From: Cacajao melanocephalus | Lineage: Eukaryota; Chordata; Mammalia; Primates; Pitheciidae | Assembly (NCBI GenBank): GCA_963573385.1 | Contig: CAUYLG010044473.1 | Span: forward strand, 1 to 64,000 | DNA: 64,000 bases | Reading direction: 5' to 3' | Shown: positions 1-16,695 of the stretch, piece after piece | Position numbering within the stretch: position 1 is the stretch's first letter | How the letters are laid out: each line of letters starts with the position of its first letter | Notes under the pieces: model-generated | The model's input: the letters and a program-made list of their open reading frames with translations, nothing else | Databases searched by the model: none | What the model was told of the DNA's origin: nothing | Program-made: the position numbers and the translations under genes

Positions 1-62
1 CCATTGCACTCCAGCCTGGTGACAGAGCAAGACTCTGTCTCTAAAAAAAAAAAAAGAGAGAG
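1..62 (+). mobile_element. Alu right-end fragment cut by the window edge
   Basis: CCATTGCACTCCAGCCTGGTGACAGAGCAAGACTC plus A tail. Confidence 0.9.
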
Positions 63-73
63 ATGATGTATTG

Positions 74-222
74 TTATGTTGCCCAGGCTGGAGTGCAGTG
101 ACCATCATAGGAGTGATCATAGCATACCACAGCCTCAAATTCCTGGGCTTAAGGAATCATCCTGCCTCAGTCTCTCAAGTAGCTGGGATTACAGGTGTAC
201 TCCACCACTCCTGGCTTCTGCA
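74..222 (-). mobile_element. Partial antisense Alu (old, J/FLAM-like)
   Basis: GCCCAGGCTGGAGTGCAGTG to CCACCACTCCTGGC, one monomer only. Confidence 0.85.
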
Positions 223-349
223 AAATATTTTTGCATTTAACACAGGCTGAAGCTATGCTCTTCAGATGGGCTTGTTTGGTGGATTACATTCAGATTTTCA
301 ACTTGGACAAGAACAGGATGATAAAAATGAGATTAAAAAACTGGTAAGA

Positions 350-761
<412 letters not shown>

Positions 762-987
762 TTACCATTACAGGAATAAGAAAGAAAGGAAAAAAAAGAT
801 GGAGGATGTGGGAAAGAAAGTGACTTTCAGGGAGTTTTAGCCAAAAGCAAGTCAGAGGACCAGTGCAACTGAGTACATAAGCAAAATACTGGGAGTTTGT
901 TAAAAGACAGATTTCTAAGTTCAACTCTAGAGAGTCTGTAGGTCTGGAGTATGGCCTGAGAACCCATACTTTAAATATTTCCCATCT

Positions 988-1277
<290 letters not shown>

Positions 1278-1626
1278 GGCCTGAGGATGTTTAAAGCTGG
1301 TTAGGGTACATTCCTCTTTAGTGCTCCTTTTCCCCCTACTTGCAAGCGGCTAAACTATTTTGCGTTCATTGCCTTGGGGGAAGAAGCAGCTAGGGTGAAA
1401 AGGAAATAAATGTCCAGTGTCTTCTGAAAACCTAAGCTCTTTAGGGGAATAGATACACAGGAAAAATGTTTGAGAGCTGGACACAGGTGCCCTCGTGTCC
1501 TCTAGAGGGACTGTATGCCTTTCCCTAAGAGAATAGCCCTGGAGAGACAGTTTGTAGGATGAAGTGGCAGAACAGACCCTGCTTCACCCCCCAAGAACTC
1601 CAGTGGAGCAGTAAGAACCTAGAGAG

Positions 1627-1745
1627 GTATAGGACATACCACCCTGAAGGTGCCTGATCTCATCTGATCTTGGAGGCTAAGCAGGGCCGGGCCTGGTTAG
1701 TGCTTGGTGGAGAGATCTCCTGGGAATACTGGGTGCTGTAGACTT
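1627..1745 (+). pseudogene. 5S rRNA pseudogene (about 119 bp)
   Basis: The sequence follows the whole length of vertebrate 5S rRNA: CATACCACCCTGA near the 5' end, GGAGGCTAAGCAGGG in the internal promoter, GCCTGGTTAGT, and GGGAATACTGGGTGCTGTAG followed by a T run. It carries many substitutions (for example TGCCTGATCTCATCTGATCTTGG instead of the conserved arm), and the start is altered. It is a dispersed, retroposed copy, not a functional gene. Confidence 0.9.
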
Positions 1746-2102
1746 TTTTAAAAATTCTGGAGAGGGTTGGTTACTCTGTGCAAGAAGGGTTTGGAGCCTT
1801 AGCATGAAACAGAAGCTGCAGAATGATGCTTGCACCTGAGTAGAATAGGGAAGAACAGAAAGCACCTGGATTGAAGAGGCCACGTGGACAGGGGCTCAGT
1901 AAGAATTTGCATAGACAGGGGACATCAAGAAATGGAATGTTCCCTCCCCCAACACATGTAGCACTCTGTGAGCTCTCAGAACAATTCTGGGAAAAGGGAC
2001 GGGAACAGTGCAGCCTGACTGGACAGAGGTTATATTCTGCTACCTCTTAAAAACAATGGGGTTTTGAAACAGAAATTTTGTTGAGTTAAAGAATATCAAT
2101 TC

Positions 2103-2554
<452 letters not shown>

Positions 2555-2624
2555 TCAAGCTAAAGAGCATGTGTAGAGTGGCAAGTCACTCCAGTGTACA
2601 CAAAGACCCTCTAATTCTAATTTA

Positions 2625-2930
<306 letters not shown>

Positions 2931-2999
2931 CCAAAAATTTAATTTAAGGCATTTTGAAATAGGGCAAAGAAGTAGTGTTGCCAAGTTTAGCAAATTAAT

Positions 3000-3569
3000 T
3001 GTTTCATGCAATATTTGCAATACTGAGGACATACTTATACAAAAAAATCTTCATTGTTCATCTGAAATTCAAACTTAATGGAGTGTTTTGAATGTTACCT
3101 GGCAACTGTACAAAGAAAGGAGTTCACAAGTGTCTGGGGCCCAATAGCACATCACCCAGTACACTGATCTGGTTAGCAAAGTCCCTCCTCTGCTTCAGAA
3201 ATCCTGCCAAGGTGCTAACGGAAAAGCAGCTACACATACCTAGGTGAGAAGAGTCAGGAATACCAGTTAGCTCAGCAGCTTCCAAAAACATCTCAGGCTC
3301 CACCCTCTCCACCTGCCCATTGTCTGTGGGAAGCTGTAGAGTGTCACCTGGCTGAAGGAAGAACGACAGGTTTTAAAAATCAGTCAGATCTAGAATGCTG
3401 TGTTAGCTTAGTTCTCTTTTGATGTAGCTTACTCTGATGAGCTTTGTCACTGTTTCCCTACTCGGTGTGGAAACAAGGTGAAATTCCATTTGTAGGTAGG
3501 GAGATGAAATTGATGATCCATTAAATAAACAATAAAAGTGTCCACTGAAACTGTGAAAAAAGAAAATCA
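3000..3569. other. Unassigned upstream sequence
   Basis: AT-rich sequence with no recognised repeat or coding frame. The longest antisense frame here (3312-3124, 62 codons) has no family resemblance. Confidence 0.5.
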
Positions 3570-3765
3570 GTCAGACCTGTGTTCAAAGCCCATTCTGTCA
3601 ACTATTTGGTGTAACCTTCAGCAAACTACATAACAGCTCTTCTCTTTTAGACTATTCCCTAAAAGAGTTATCATAAGGATAAAATTTTTGAAAAAAAGAT
3701 GAGTGGAAGGCACCCAGTAAGGTGCACAGCATAGCGTGGACTGTCAATAAATAGTGCTATCATTT
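3570..3765 (+). mobile_element. MIR-like SINE fragment
   Basis: Order of elements: CAAAGCCC...ACTATTTG, AACCTTCAGCAAACTACATAAC, TATCATAAGGATAAAA, then CACAGCATAG and CAATAAATAG. This follows the MIR core and 3' end with old divergence. Confidence 0.65.
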
Positions 3766-3890
3766 ACTGCACTTAGTTACTAAGGGTGGAGACTTTAAAT
3801 CCTATTCTTTGGCCTCTTCTTCATCTCTGGGAGATCCTACCTAGATGTTGCAATTGTTTGAGGATGCAACTTGTCCCTTTGCAACCTTAG

Positions 3891-4200
<310 letters not shown>

Positions 4201-4274
4201 TCAGTCTACATTTTACAGTACCTTCTGTAACCTGGCCTTTCGTATGGAAGAATTTACTTCATCTAAAGAAAGGA

Positions 4275-4565
4275 GGCCAGGTGCTGTGGCTCACACCTAT
4301 AGTACCAGTGCTTTGGGAGGCTGAGGCAGGAGGAGCACTTGGGCCCAGGAATTGGAGACCAGCCTGGTCACATACCAAGACCCCATCTCTACAAAAAAGT
4401 CAAATAATTAGCTGGGCATGGTGGCGTGTGCCTGTGGTCCCAGCTACTTAGGAGGCTAAGGTGGGAAGATCCTTTAAGCCAAGGAGTTCAAGGCTGCAGT
4501 GAGCCATCATTCTACCATTGCTCTCCAGCCTGGGTGACAGAGTGAGACCCTGTCTTTAAATAAAT
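4275..4565 (+). mobile_element. Alu, J-like
   Basis: GGCCAGGTGCTGTGGCTCAC, with AGTTCAAGGCTGCAGTGAGCC typical of older subfamilies. Confidence 0.95.
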
Positions 4566-4570
4566 ACATA

Positions 4571-4865
4571 GGCCAGGTGCAGTGACTCACGCCTGTAATC
4601 CCAGCACTTTGGGAGGCCAAGGCAGGTGAATCACTTGAGACAGGAGTTTGAGACCAGCCTGGCCAACATGGTCAAAACCCATCTCTACTAAAAATACAAA
4701 AATTAGCTGGGTGCAGAGGTGCTTGCCTGTGGTCTACTTGGGAAGCTGAGGCAGGAGAATTGTTTGAAACCGGGCAGTGGAGGTTGCAGTTGGCAGAGAT
4801 TGAACTACTGCACTCCAGCATGGGTGACAGAGTGAGACTCTATCTCTAAATAAATAAAAAAAAAT
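4571..4865 (+). mobile_element. Alu, tandem with the preceding Alu
   Basis: Starts six bases after the tail of the previous Alu: GGCCAGGTGCAGTGACTCACG to TAAATAAATAAAAAAA. Confidence 0.95.
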
Positions 4866-5081
4866 AGCATTCTCTGCTAAAGAATCACCAAATTATACAC
4901 GTATTCTCTAAATTGAGTTTCCTGACTCCAAGCCCACCAAGTTGAAGAGGGGAAACCATGACAGCTAATCTGAAGCTTTTATTCTGTAAATTGTTTAAAA
5001 TGCTATGCAACAAATATTTCCAAAAGGAAATTTATCTTCATACATATTTACTCAAAATACTTAAAAGTATGACCACTTCCA

Positions 5082-5381
5082 GCCGGGCGTGGTGGCTCAT
5101 GCCTGTAATCCCAGCACTTTGGAAGACCTAGGCGGGTGCATCACCTGAGGTCAGGTGTTCAAGACCAGCCTGGCCAACATGGCAAAACCCCGTCTCTACT
5201 AAAAGTATAAAAATTAGCCGGGCATGGTAGCAGATGCCTGTAATCCCAGCTACTCAAGAGGCTGAGGCAGGAGAATGGCTTGAACCTGGGAGGCAAAGGG
5301 TGCAGTGAGCCGAGATCATGTCACTGCACCCCAGCCTGGGCCACAAGAGCAAGACTCAGTCTCAAAAAAAACAAAAAAAAG
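5082..5381 (+). mobile_element. Alu, full length
   Basis: GCCGGGCGTGGTGGCTCATG to CAGTCTCAAAAAAAACAAAAAAAA. Confidence 0.95.
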
Positions 5382-5496
5382 TACGACCACTTCCACTTGT
5401 CCCTAAATAGCAGGACATATCCCATTATCATGTTTCCATCTGCAGAACACATGGCCTTGTATAATTGTTGAATGCTATTGTCTATACATATGTATT

Positions 5497-5781
5497 TATT
5501 AGAAACTGGGTCTCACTCTGCCAGGTAGGAGTGCAGTGGCACAATCACAGCTCACCACAGCCTTGAACTCCTGGATTCAAGTGATTCTTCTTCCTCAGCC
5601 TCCTGAGCAGCCAGTATGACAGGTGCATGCCAACACTCCTGGCTATTTTAAAACTGTTTTTGGAGAAATGGGGGTCTTGCTATATTACCCAAGCTGGTCT
5701 CAACCTCCTGGCCTCATGTAATCTTCCCACCTCAGCCTCCTAAAGTGCTGGGATTACAGGCATTAGCCACTGTGCCTGATC
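5497..5781 (-). mobile_element. Alu, antisense, old
   Basis: GAAACTGGGTCTCACTCTGCC to GCCACTGTGCCTGATC; highly diverged. Confidence 0.9.
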
Positions 5782-5784
5782 TGA

Positions 5785-7253
<1,469 letters not shown>

Positions 7254-7273
7254 TCAGTTTTGGATACTTTTTC

Positions 7274-7571
<298 letters not shown>

Positions 7572-8631
7572 CTCAGTTTTGGATACTTTTCAAAGGACCC
7601 TGTTGTAAAGTTAGTGATGAAGGGAAAAAGTCAGTTCCTCTTTTTAAACCAAAACCAAAACAAGAGACTGTGCTGGTATGGGAGGAGGCATAGTTGCAAA
7701 CTTGGGCCCTTATGTGGAGTCAAAGAGGCAGAGCTGCAGTGGACTATAGCAAAAAGAGAAAAATGGGATTTCCTTCCCAATTGTCTACTGCTGATGCCCC
7801 TTTGTGGATTTGCCTCCTCAGTGCACAGCAGCAGACCATTCTTTGCAGAGTAACTGCTGGCCGGCATGGATATTCAGTATGAGGGAGACAAGTGATTAAA
7901 CTCAAGCATCAGCAAGGATGAAGCTAAAATCAATCCTGGGACTCAGTACTTCAGCTGGAAGGGATGGGCCTAAAGGCAGGTGCTTCTGGTAGGAAGTGCT
8001 TATGAGCCACTGCTGACTCATTGAAGGGGCAAGATTTTATGACCAACAAGTAAAAAAGAAAATTTAACCGTTACTAACTTAAAGCATTTAAGTTATGGCT
8101 TGGGTTTAATTGTGGCTGGTAGATGTTGCTTGGCTGTGGCCTCTTTGGAGAACTATAGTGTGCTTTGATGCTTTTATTCTATACATTGTGTGTGTATATA
8201 GTGGAAGCCACATCTTCAGGGGGAGAGTGTTCTGTAGTTGGGGGTGGTTAAGTAGGTTTTGCTCAGCGTCTGCAAAGTTGCCTTCGGTTTGTTTGGTGGT
8301 ACTGCCTTTTTAATACTGAATGTAGAAAAATATAACCTCACTCATCTTTGCTTTGGAGAATATTTGAAGTGTTCTTTTTACTGGGAATTTTTTTGTTTGT
8401 TTTAAAGAAGCCTGTTTTGGGTAGCTCATGATATCCTACTGTCGTTGTAATGGATTCAAACAAGGTAAGCTATGTTGAAGTCACAGGCCATGGATTACAG
8501 GGATTGGCTTGAAATCATCTCAACTAACCATTATGCTTGTGTAATTGCTCTGTTAAATCAACTCTGCTACCTGTGATGATACAGAATAAGAATGTGCTAA
8601 ATCCAGATTTTCATTTCAGCGAATAGCCTCG
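7572..8631. other. Unassigned upstream sequence preceding the duplication
   Basis: This is one of the longer mobile-element-free stretches of the upstream flank. The overlapping frames of 62-79 codons near 7614-7882 look like chance. Confidence 0.5.
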
Positions 8632-8874
8632 CTTCCTTTGGAAAAAGAAGCTAATGAAAATAACAATTAAAAAATGGTTCATTTCATTTCTGCTCACTTT
8701 GTGGTAAAAGTGAAAGGTACTGAATGGTAAATAAGAGGAAAAACAGCTACATGATCAATAAGCTGTTGGCTCATCAGTTCTGACTTAAATTGGTGGTTAT
8801 TGTAGATTAGTAAGGAATAGAAATTCCTAAGCCTGCTCTTTATGGGAACTTCAGTTATCTCATTATCTTGCCTT
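8632..8874 (+). repeat. Diverged direct duplication, copy 1
   Basis: This copy shares an ordered series of blocks with 9707-9936: TTCCTTTGGAAAAA, ATGGTTCATTTCATT, CTGCTCACTTTGTGGTAAA, GTAGATTAGTAA and GAAATTCCTAA. Small indels and substitutions separate the copies. It belongs to no repeat family that I recognise. Confidence 0.85.
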
Positions 8875-9706
8875 GATATTTAACTATTCACATGAGCAAA
8901 CAGCCTTCTATTTGGCCTATACAAGGGGTGATGAATGTGAGTCTTAAATATGATTTTACACCTTTTGTATTGGTCAGCTTTTTAGGCCTTCTCTATTGCA
9001 GGAGTCAAGAAGAACAGTAGGCATGTTGTGGAAAAAATACTTTTGATGTCTTGCTTCTGGAAATTTCTAGACTAAGATGTCCATTATTGTTATCAAAATG
9101 AACATTTCCAGCAGTAATGTTTGAAGAAAATACGGTGTCCGATTATTGTCTTAGCTTCATAGCAGCTATTTAAGAGGTCAAGCTACTAGAAGTAGGTAAT
9201 CTAATTATTTTTATGATTTGTCAAGCAGAAAACTGCTATCATTCCTGCCTATACAGTTTAGAAAAATTACAGTTTATTCCAAGTTGCCTGAATTCTCATC
9301 TACGATTCCAGATATTAGATGCTAATCTAAGCCCAAGAATATTCCCTCCTAGAGTGCCTGCTTGCTTGTCTACCTTAAAAATGATTTTGTGACGACAACA
9401 GAAAGAGAAAAGTCATAGCAATTCTAAGTAACTAGGTTGATATTTCTTTCTGCTCATAACTTCTTGGATTAGGGTTTACTTTACATCCATGTTTTTTGTT
9501 TTTCATGAATTAATTCTAAAACAAAATTTTTCTTTTTTTTTTGCAACCAATCAGCAGTGACTAAAAGAAAATTTGTACAAAAAAAGGATACATGGCAATT
9601 AGCAAGGGGTTCTTGAAATATCTATGCTTAAGTATATTTCATAACTAGTGCTCAGTTTTAGACCCTTAACATTTAAGATGTTAATAACTTCTGCTAAATT
9701 ACCTTT

Positions 9707-9936
9707 TTCCTTTGGAAAAACGTTAATGAAAATAATTTTTAAATGGTTCATTTCATTGCTGCTCACTTTGTGGTAAAGGAGAAAGGTACAGAATGAAAAA
9801 TAAGGAAAACATCTATATGCTGTATAAGCTGTTGGTTCATCAACTCTTAAATTGTTCATTGTTGTAGATTAGTAATGAACAGAAATTCCTAAACCTGCTC
9901 TTTACGGGAACTTCAGGTACCTCATTATCTTGCCTT
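9707..9936 (+). repeat. Diverged direct duplication, copy 2
   Basis: This is the partner of 8632-8874, about 1.07 kb downstream in the same orientation, ending with CTCATTATCTTGCCTT like copy 1. The 830 bp between them show no further match. Confidence 0.85.
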
Positions 9937-10011
9937 CAAAGTTAATCTAATTTCAGATTAGTAACTTCTGTGGCATGGTTAACTTTTAAAACAACGCTTC
10001 GAGAATGTGAT

Positions 10012-10137
10012 TGCATGTAATTCACCTGGTAATCTTGTTAAAATGCAAATTCTGATTGGGTTGGCCTGGGATGGCAGAGCTGCTTTATTCTAGCAAGCTG
10101 CCGGGGGCTGCTGATGCTGCTTGCTGGTCAGAGAGTA
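10012..10137 (+). mobile_element. MER5-type hAT-Charlie MITE fragment
   Basis: AATTCACCTGGTAATCTTGTTAAAATGCAAATTCTGATTGG and then GCTGATGCTGCTTGCTGG match the MER5A/B body and 3' half. Terminal repeats are eroded. Confidence 0.7.
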
Positions 10138-10271
10138 GCAGCAAGAAGCCAAAAGTCACTGTTTGTTTAAACTGGGTAGTTCGTGCTTGTCTGGTGATGG
10201 TGGTAGGGTGATGTGTATGTTAGGGCTGTTTGTGTGTGAACTGGTCTGCATGCTTTATGAAAACAAATGCT

Positions 10272-10659
<388 letters not shown>

Positions 10660-10772
10660 TTAGTGTTAGCAAACTAAGGTTTGCAAATGTTATAGTTTTA
10701 CAGACTGCAACCTTAATAAGGCCAGTTTTGCAATGTAACTGATGAATTATATTAATAAATGAAACCAATTGA

Positions 10773-11087
<315 letters not shown>

Positions 11088-11383
11088 TGTAGCATTTTTA
11101 AGGTGAATTATCAGTGTTAAGTGCTAATGGTTAATAGATTATAAAGTAGTAAACTTTAGTACAACTCGGTAAAATGGTAAAGTGTAGTGTACTATGTAGA
11201 CTTAGATTGTTTTACAGTTTTGTATACTGACAGGCTAAATGCCAAGACTAGAAACCAACACATAGTTAGGTTCTCAATAAATATTTGTATTTTAATGAAT
11301 TAATCTCAGTTGATTAAGTGTCTTAAATGTTAGGATGGGATTGTCTTTCTAAATTTGGTTATTATTTCATCCAATAAAACTCA

Positions 11384-11773
<390 letters not shown>

Positions 11774-12006
11774 CTAGTATACATTGATACATGTAGTCAG
11801 GAAGAGGAAATATATGGCCCTGTTGGAATCAAGTGATATATGTAGTTAAACAAAATTTTCTTGTATTAGTTAATTCATTTAGTCTTAAGTGTTACTTTAT
11901 TCCCAATAGAGAGAGAACATAGTTAATGAGAGTCTAATGATTTACATCTTTAAATATCTTCCCATTGTGTGCCCCTTCTTTCCCTATAATACAAGCAAAC
12001 AGGCAA

Positions 12007-12042
12007 GTAATAATAATAATAATAATAATAATAATTAATAAA
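12007..12042. repeat. (TAA)n microsatellite
   Basis: About ten TAA units lie in AT-rich sequence, followed by a degenerate ATTAATAAA. Confidence 0.95.
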
Positions 12043-12098
12043 CCCAATAGCTTCCTTTTCTTTATTTTTATTTTATTTTTTTAAAAGATGGGGTCTCG

Positions 12099-12440
12099 TC
12101 GGGCGTGGTGGCTCATGCCTGTAATCCCAGCACTTTGGGAGGCTGGGGCAGGTGGATCATGAGTTCAGGAGTTTGAGATTAGCCTGGCCAAGGTGGGGTT
12201 TCACCTTTTGTATTTTGTATTTTACCTTTTGTATTTCACCTTTTGTATTTTGCTAAAAATACAAAAATTAGCAGGGCATGGTAGCAGGCGCCTGTAATCC
12301 CAGCTACTCAGGAGGCTGAGACAGAGAATTGCTTAAACCCGGGAGGTGGAAGTTGCAGTGAGCTGAGATCGTGCCACTGCACTCTAGCCTGGGCAACAGA
12401 GTGAGACTCTTGTCTCCAGAATAAAAAAAAAAAAGAAAAG
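12099..12440 (+). mobile_element. Alu with internal rearrangement
   Basis: GTCGGGCGTGGTGGCTCATG to an A tail; 12191-12251 is replaced by inverted, repeated Alu text (see findings). Confidence 0.93.
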
Positions 12441-12445
12441 AAAGA

Positions 12446-12780
<335 letters not shown>

Positions 12781-12874
12781 TAATATAGTATCAACAAGAA
12801 TTGGAAGGAGTGCCTGTTGAAAAAAAAAAAAAAGAAGGTAAAGTAAATACATAAACCAGTAACAGCCACTTATT

Positions 12875-13113
12875 TTGAAGTATTCTGTACTGTACATAAT
12901 TGTACCGCTCTTTTACACAAATGACAACACCATAGGTTTGTTTATACCAGCATAACTGCAAACACATGAGTCATGTGTTGCAATAAGACCTTAGGACAAA
13001 GACAGTATCACAAGGCAAAAGGAATTTTTCAGCTCCATTATAATCTTATGGGGACCACCATTGTATATTGGGTCTGTAGTTGATTGAAACATCGTCATGC
13101 TGTGCATGACTGT
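12875..13113 (+). mobile_element. Tigger/MER44-type (pogo-like) MITE fragment
   Basis: AATTTTTCAGCTCCATTATAATCTTATGGGGACCACCATTGTATAT...GATTGAAACATCGTCATGCTGTGCATGACTG matches the 3' region and end of this MITE family. The 5' terminal repeat is degraded. Confidence 0.65.
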
Positions 13114-13418
13114 GATAATTTGTTTTAATAGACATCATAGCAGTTACCTCATTTTGTTTTGGTAGGGTGAAATAACGACATAAAACTTCCCAACTTCTTG
13201 TACTTGTCATCTTTAAATATTCCTTTGGCCAGAATTGTATTATTACCTTCTGAAGAATGAATGATGGCTCTTTTTCAGTCTGGGTTGGGCTTAGACTAAA
13301 TTGTATTTCATTTTTAATTAGTGGATACTCTTTATCTATCAGAGATGGGTCAGCAACCTATTTGCTGATTTATAATTGGCAGCTGGTTGAAAAAATATAT
13401 ATATATTTGTTGTTTTTA

Positions 13419-14001
<583 letters not shown>

Positions 14002-14412
14002 CTTTTTACTATATGGGGAAAAAATAAAGATGCTTCTTGGTGGAAAAGGACTATTGTAGCAACAAGCTTTTCATGAATTGTAGTGTCTCCCAATATGCCA
14101 TTTGTTTTGGCTGAAAACACCCGGTCCAGGTTGAATGCAGATTTCCTCCTCTTAGTCCTTTTCTGCCCTCAAGCCTGACACAGCTTCCAATGCCTCAATC
14201 ACATGAATGTGAGATTAATGTATTATAGTTCCCTCAAATACTATTTTACTTTCAAGAAATAAAAGAATTGTGGTAAAAAATTGAGAGCAAGGGTAAAAGG
14301 AATGTGGGTGTTCCCATATCTCCTCAAGTTCTACCAATCGTCTATTTCTGAAGCACTGTCTACATTTGGCCCAATTCTTTCCTGTGTCTCTTCCTTTCAA
14401 AGGTTGGCTGTG

Positions 14413-14713
14413 GGGCCAGGTGCGGTGCCTCATGCCTGTAACCCCAGTACTTTGGGAGGCTGAAGGGGCGTGGATCACAAGGTTAGGAGTTCAAGACCAG
14501 CCTGGCTAAGACGGTGAAACTCCGTCTCTACTAAAAATACAAAAATTAGCTCAGTGTGGTGGTGGGTGCCCGTAATCCCAGCTATTTGGGAGGCTGAGGC
14601 AGAGAATTGCTAGAACCCGGGAGGTGGAGGTTACAGTGAGCTGAGATTGCGCCTGGGAATGCAGCCTGGGAGACAGAGCGAGCCTCTGTCTCTAAATAAA
14701 TAAATAAATAAAT
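14413..14713 (+). mobile_element. Alu, one of a related pair
   Basis: Preceded by CTTTCAAAGGTTGGCTGTGG and carrying GTAACCCCAGTACTTTGGG, both shared with 15152-15440. Confidence 0.95.
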
Positions 14714-14714
14714 G
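14692..14714 (+). repeat. (AAAT)n tail of an Alu
   Basis: Five AAAT units form the tail of the sense Alu at 14413-14713. Confidence 0.9.
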
Positions 14715-15151
14715 GCTATGAAGGGCGTCTAGCACGTCAAATAAAAGCCTCCAAGAAAGGAGTGAGCTTTGATTCCAGTCAGTCCTCTGTTCTGTGCTGG
14801 AAACTCTGAGTCTGATAGAGTAAAGACGCCGATGGGATGTGGCTGCAGTTTAATCTCCTCTATACATAACCCAATTAAAGATTCAGATACAGATCCTCCC
14901 TATGACTTAGCTTATCAGGAATTACTTTACTTGGCTGTCAAATATCTAGCTAGGAGGAAGATAGCACCTGAGAGAAACAATTATCTTTAAGAAGGACCAA
15001 GTGGGCTTCAAGAGGAAGAGCGGGCATACCTAGAGAGTTTAGTGGAAAGTTAGTGGTGGAAGGAGGCATGAAGCCAGGACAGAAGAGCAGAAAAGAAAAT
15101 AGATTAATCATATGTGGAAACTTGTCTTGATCTTTCAAAGGCTGGCTGTGG

Positions 15152-15440
15152 GGCTGGGCGCAGTGGCTCATGCCTGTAACCCCAGTACTTTGGGAGGCTA
15201 AGGGGGTGTGGATCATGAGGTCAGGAGTTCAAGACCAGCCTGGTTAAGATGGTGAAACCCCGTCTCTACTAACAATACAAGAATTAGCTGGGCATGGTGG
15301 CACACACTTGGAATCTCAGCTACTTGGGAGACTGAGGCAGAAGTATCACTTGAACCCAGGAGGCAGAGGTTGCAGTGAGCCAAGATCATGCCACCACTGC
15401 ACTCCAGCCTGGGTGACAGAGCAAGTCTGTCTCCGGTGGG
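15152..15440 (+). mobile_element. Alu, second of the related pair
   Basis: Preceded by CTTTCAAAGGCTGGCTGTGG, with the same GTAACCCCAGTACTTTGGG variant; G-rich tail region GGTGGGGGGCGGTGGGG instead of A. Confidence 0.95.
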
Positions 15441-15459
15441 GGGCGGTGGGGACAAGAGG

Positions 15460-15765
15460 CCGGGCGCGGTGGCTCAAGCCTGTAATCCCAGTACTACTGT
15501 GGGAAGCTGAGGCAGGCCGATAACCTGAAGTCAGGAATTTGAAACCAGCCTGGCCAACATATAGTGAAACCCCGTCTCTACTAAAAAATACAAAAATTAG
15601 CTGGGCATGCCTGTAGTCTCAGCTACCTGGGAAGCCAAGGCAGGAGAATTGCTTGAACCCGGAGGTGGAGGTTGCAGTGAGCTGAGATAGCACTAATGCA
15701 CTCCAGCCTGGGCTACAGAGAAAGACTCTGTCTCTCTCTCAAAAAAAAAGAAAAAACAAAAAAAG
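15460..15765 (+). mobile_element. Alu, full length
   Basis: GGCCGGGCGCGGTGGCTCAAG to an A-rich tail. Confidence 0.95.
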
Positions 15766-16189
15766 ATTTATAGTAAGGCTAAAATTTTTCACAACAGATT
15801 TTTTCCTCCCTAATCATTTGGCTATTTGTCTTTAACTCTAATAGAGAAGTTGGGTCATAGTCCTGGTTTTGATTACCCATCTCAGTGTCATTGATTGCGC
15901 CACCTAAATTTTTCTGGACCTTTTGTTGGTTTAATGAGAGGATTGGATTATGTGATCACCAGGACCTTTCTAATCGTCAACTCCTAGAATATACATTTTG
16001 TGGATTCAGTCTTTGAGTCTAGCTCACTTACTCGGTTTCCTAAATATAATGCCTTCTATTTGGAGCAATTATAGTATACTTTTATTACTAAGAATATATC
16101 ACTTACTCCTAATGTGAGCTGACTGCATAGGTTATAATTGCAATCATTCATTGCATTTCTCGTCTATTCGGCGAGCTCTCCATAGATAA

Positions 16190-16350
16190 TCATGTCTGCT
16201 CCTCATAACAGCTTTATAAGGTGGACTTTAAAGCTCCCATTTTATGGAGGAGGAAGCTAAGGCTCACACGGTTTTGATTCATCCAAGGTCAAATAGGTAG
16301 AGTGGCGGAACCAGAATTCCAGCCCTGTGTGTCTGGCAACAAAGCCTTTA
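16190..16350 (-). mobile_element. MIR fragment, antisense
   Basis: CTCATAACAGC...CCCATTTTATGGAGGAGGAAGCTAAGGCTCAC, then CCAAGGTCA, GTGGCGGAACCAGAATTCCA. This is the reverse complement of the MIR core and lies just upstream of the NUP153 CpG island. Confidence 0.8.
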
Positions 16351-16675
16351 TATGTTTAAAAAAACATTAATGAAGCCATATATGTTTTCTAATTCTAAGT
16401 ATCATGGACATTGTTTTTCAACCATAGATTTTTTTCCCCCTTTCTTAAATCATTAGCTCTTGTCTTTGATTTTACTATCTGCTTACTTCCTGCCCACTTA
16501 ACCAATCGACAGGGAAGAGAGTAGGAAGAGATTACTGTTTTTATGTTAAGTGCCTTTTCGGAGTCTAATTTACAGCCAAGAACAGCAAAAGGACCCCTTG
16601 GCTTTGTGCCTCTGCGGCGCTCTGGACATATTACCCGTCCCTCTTCCTTTCCGAGAAGCCGCGTTCCGTCGTTGA

Positions 16676-16695
16676 ACTACGTTTCCCAGTGTGCC
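16676..16695 (+). promoter_or_regulatory. ZNF143 (STAF/SBS)-like promoter motif
   Basis: ACTACGTTTCCCAGTGTGCC closely follows the consensus ACTACAnnTCCCAGnnnGC bound by ZNF143, often with THAP11/HCFC1 at CpG-island promoters. The only mismatch in the ACTACA half is G for A. The position, about 630 bp upstream of the ATG, fits a core-promoter-proximal element. Binding is inferred. Confidence 0.6.
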
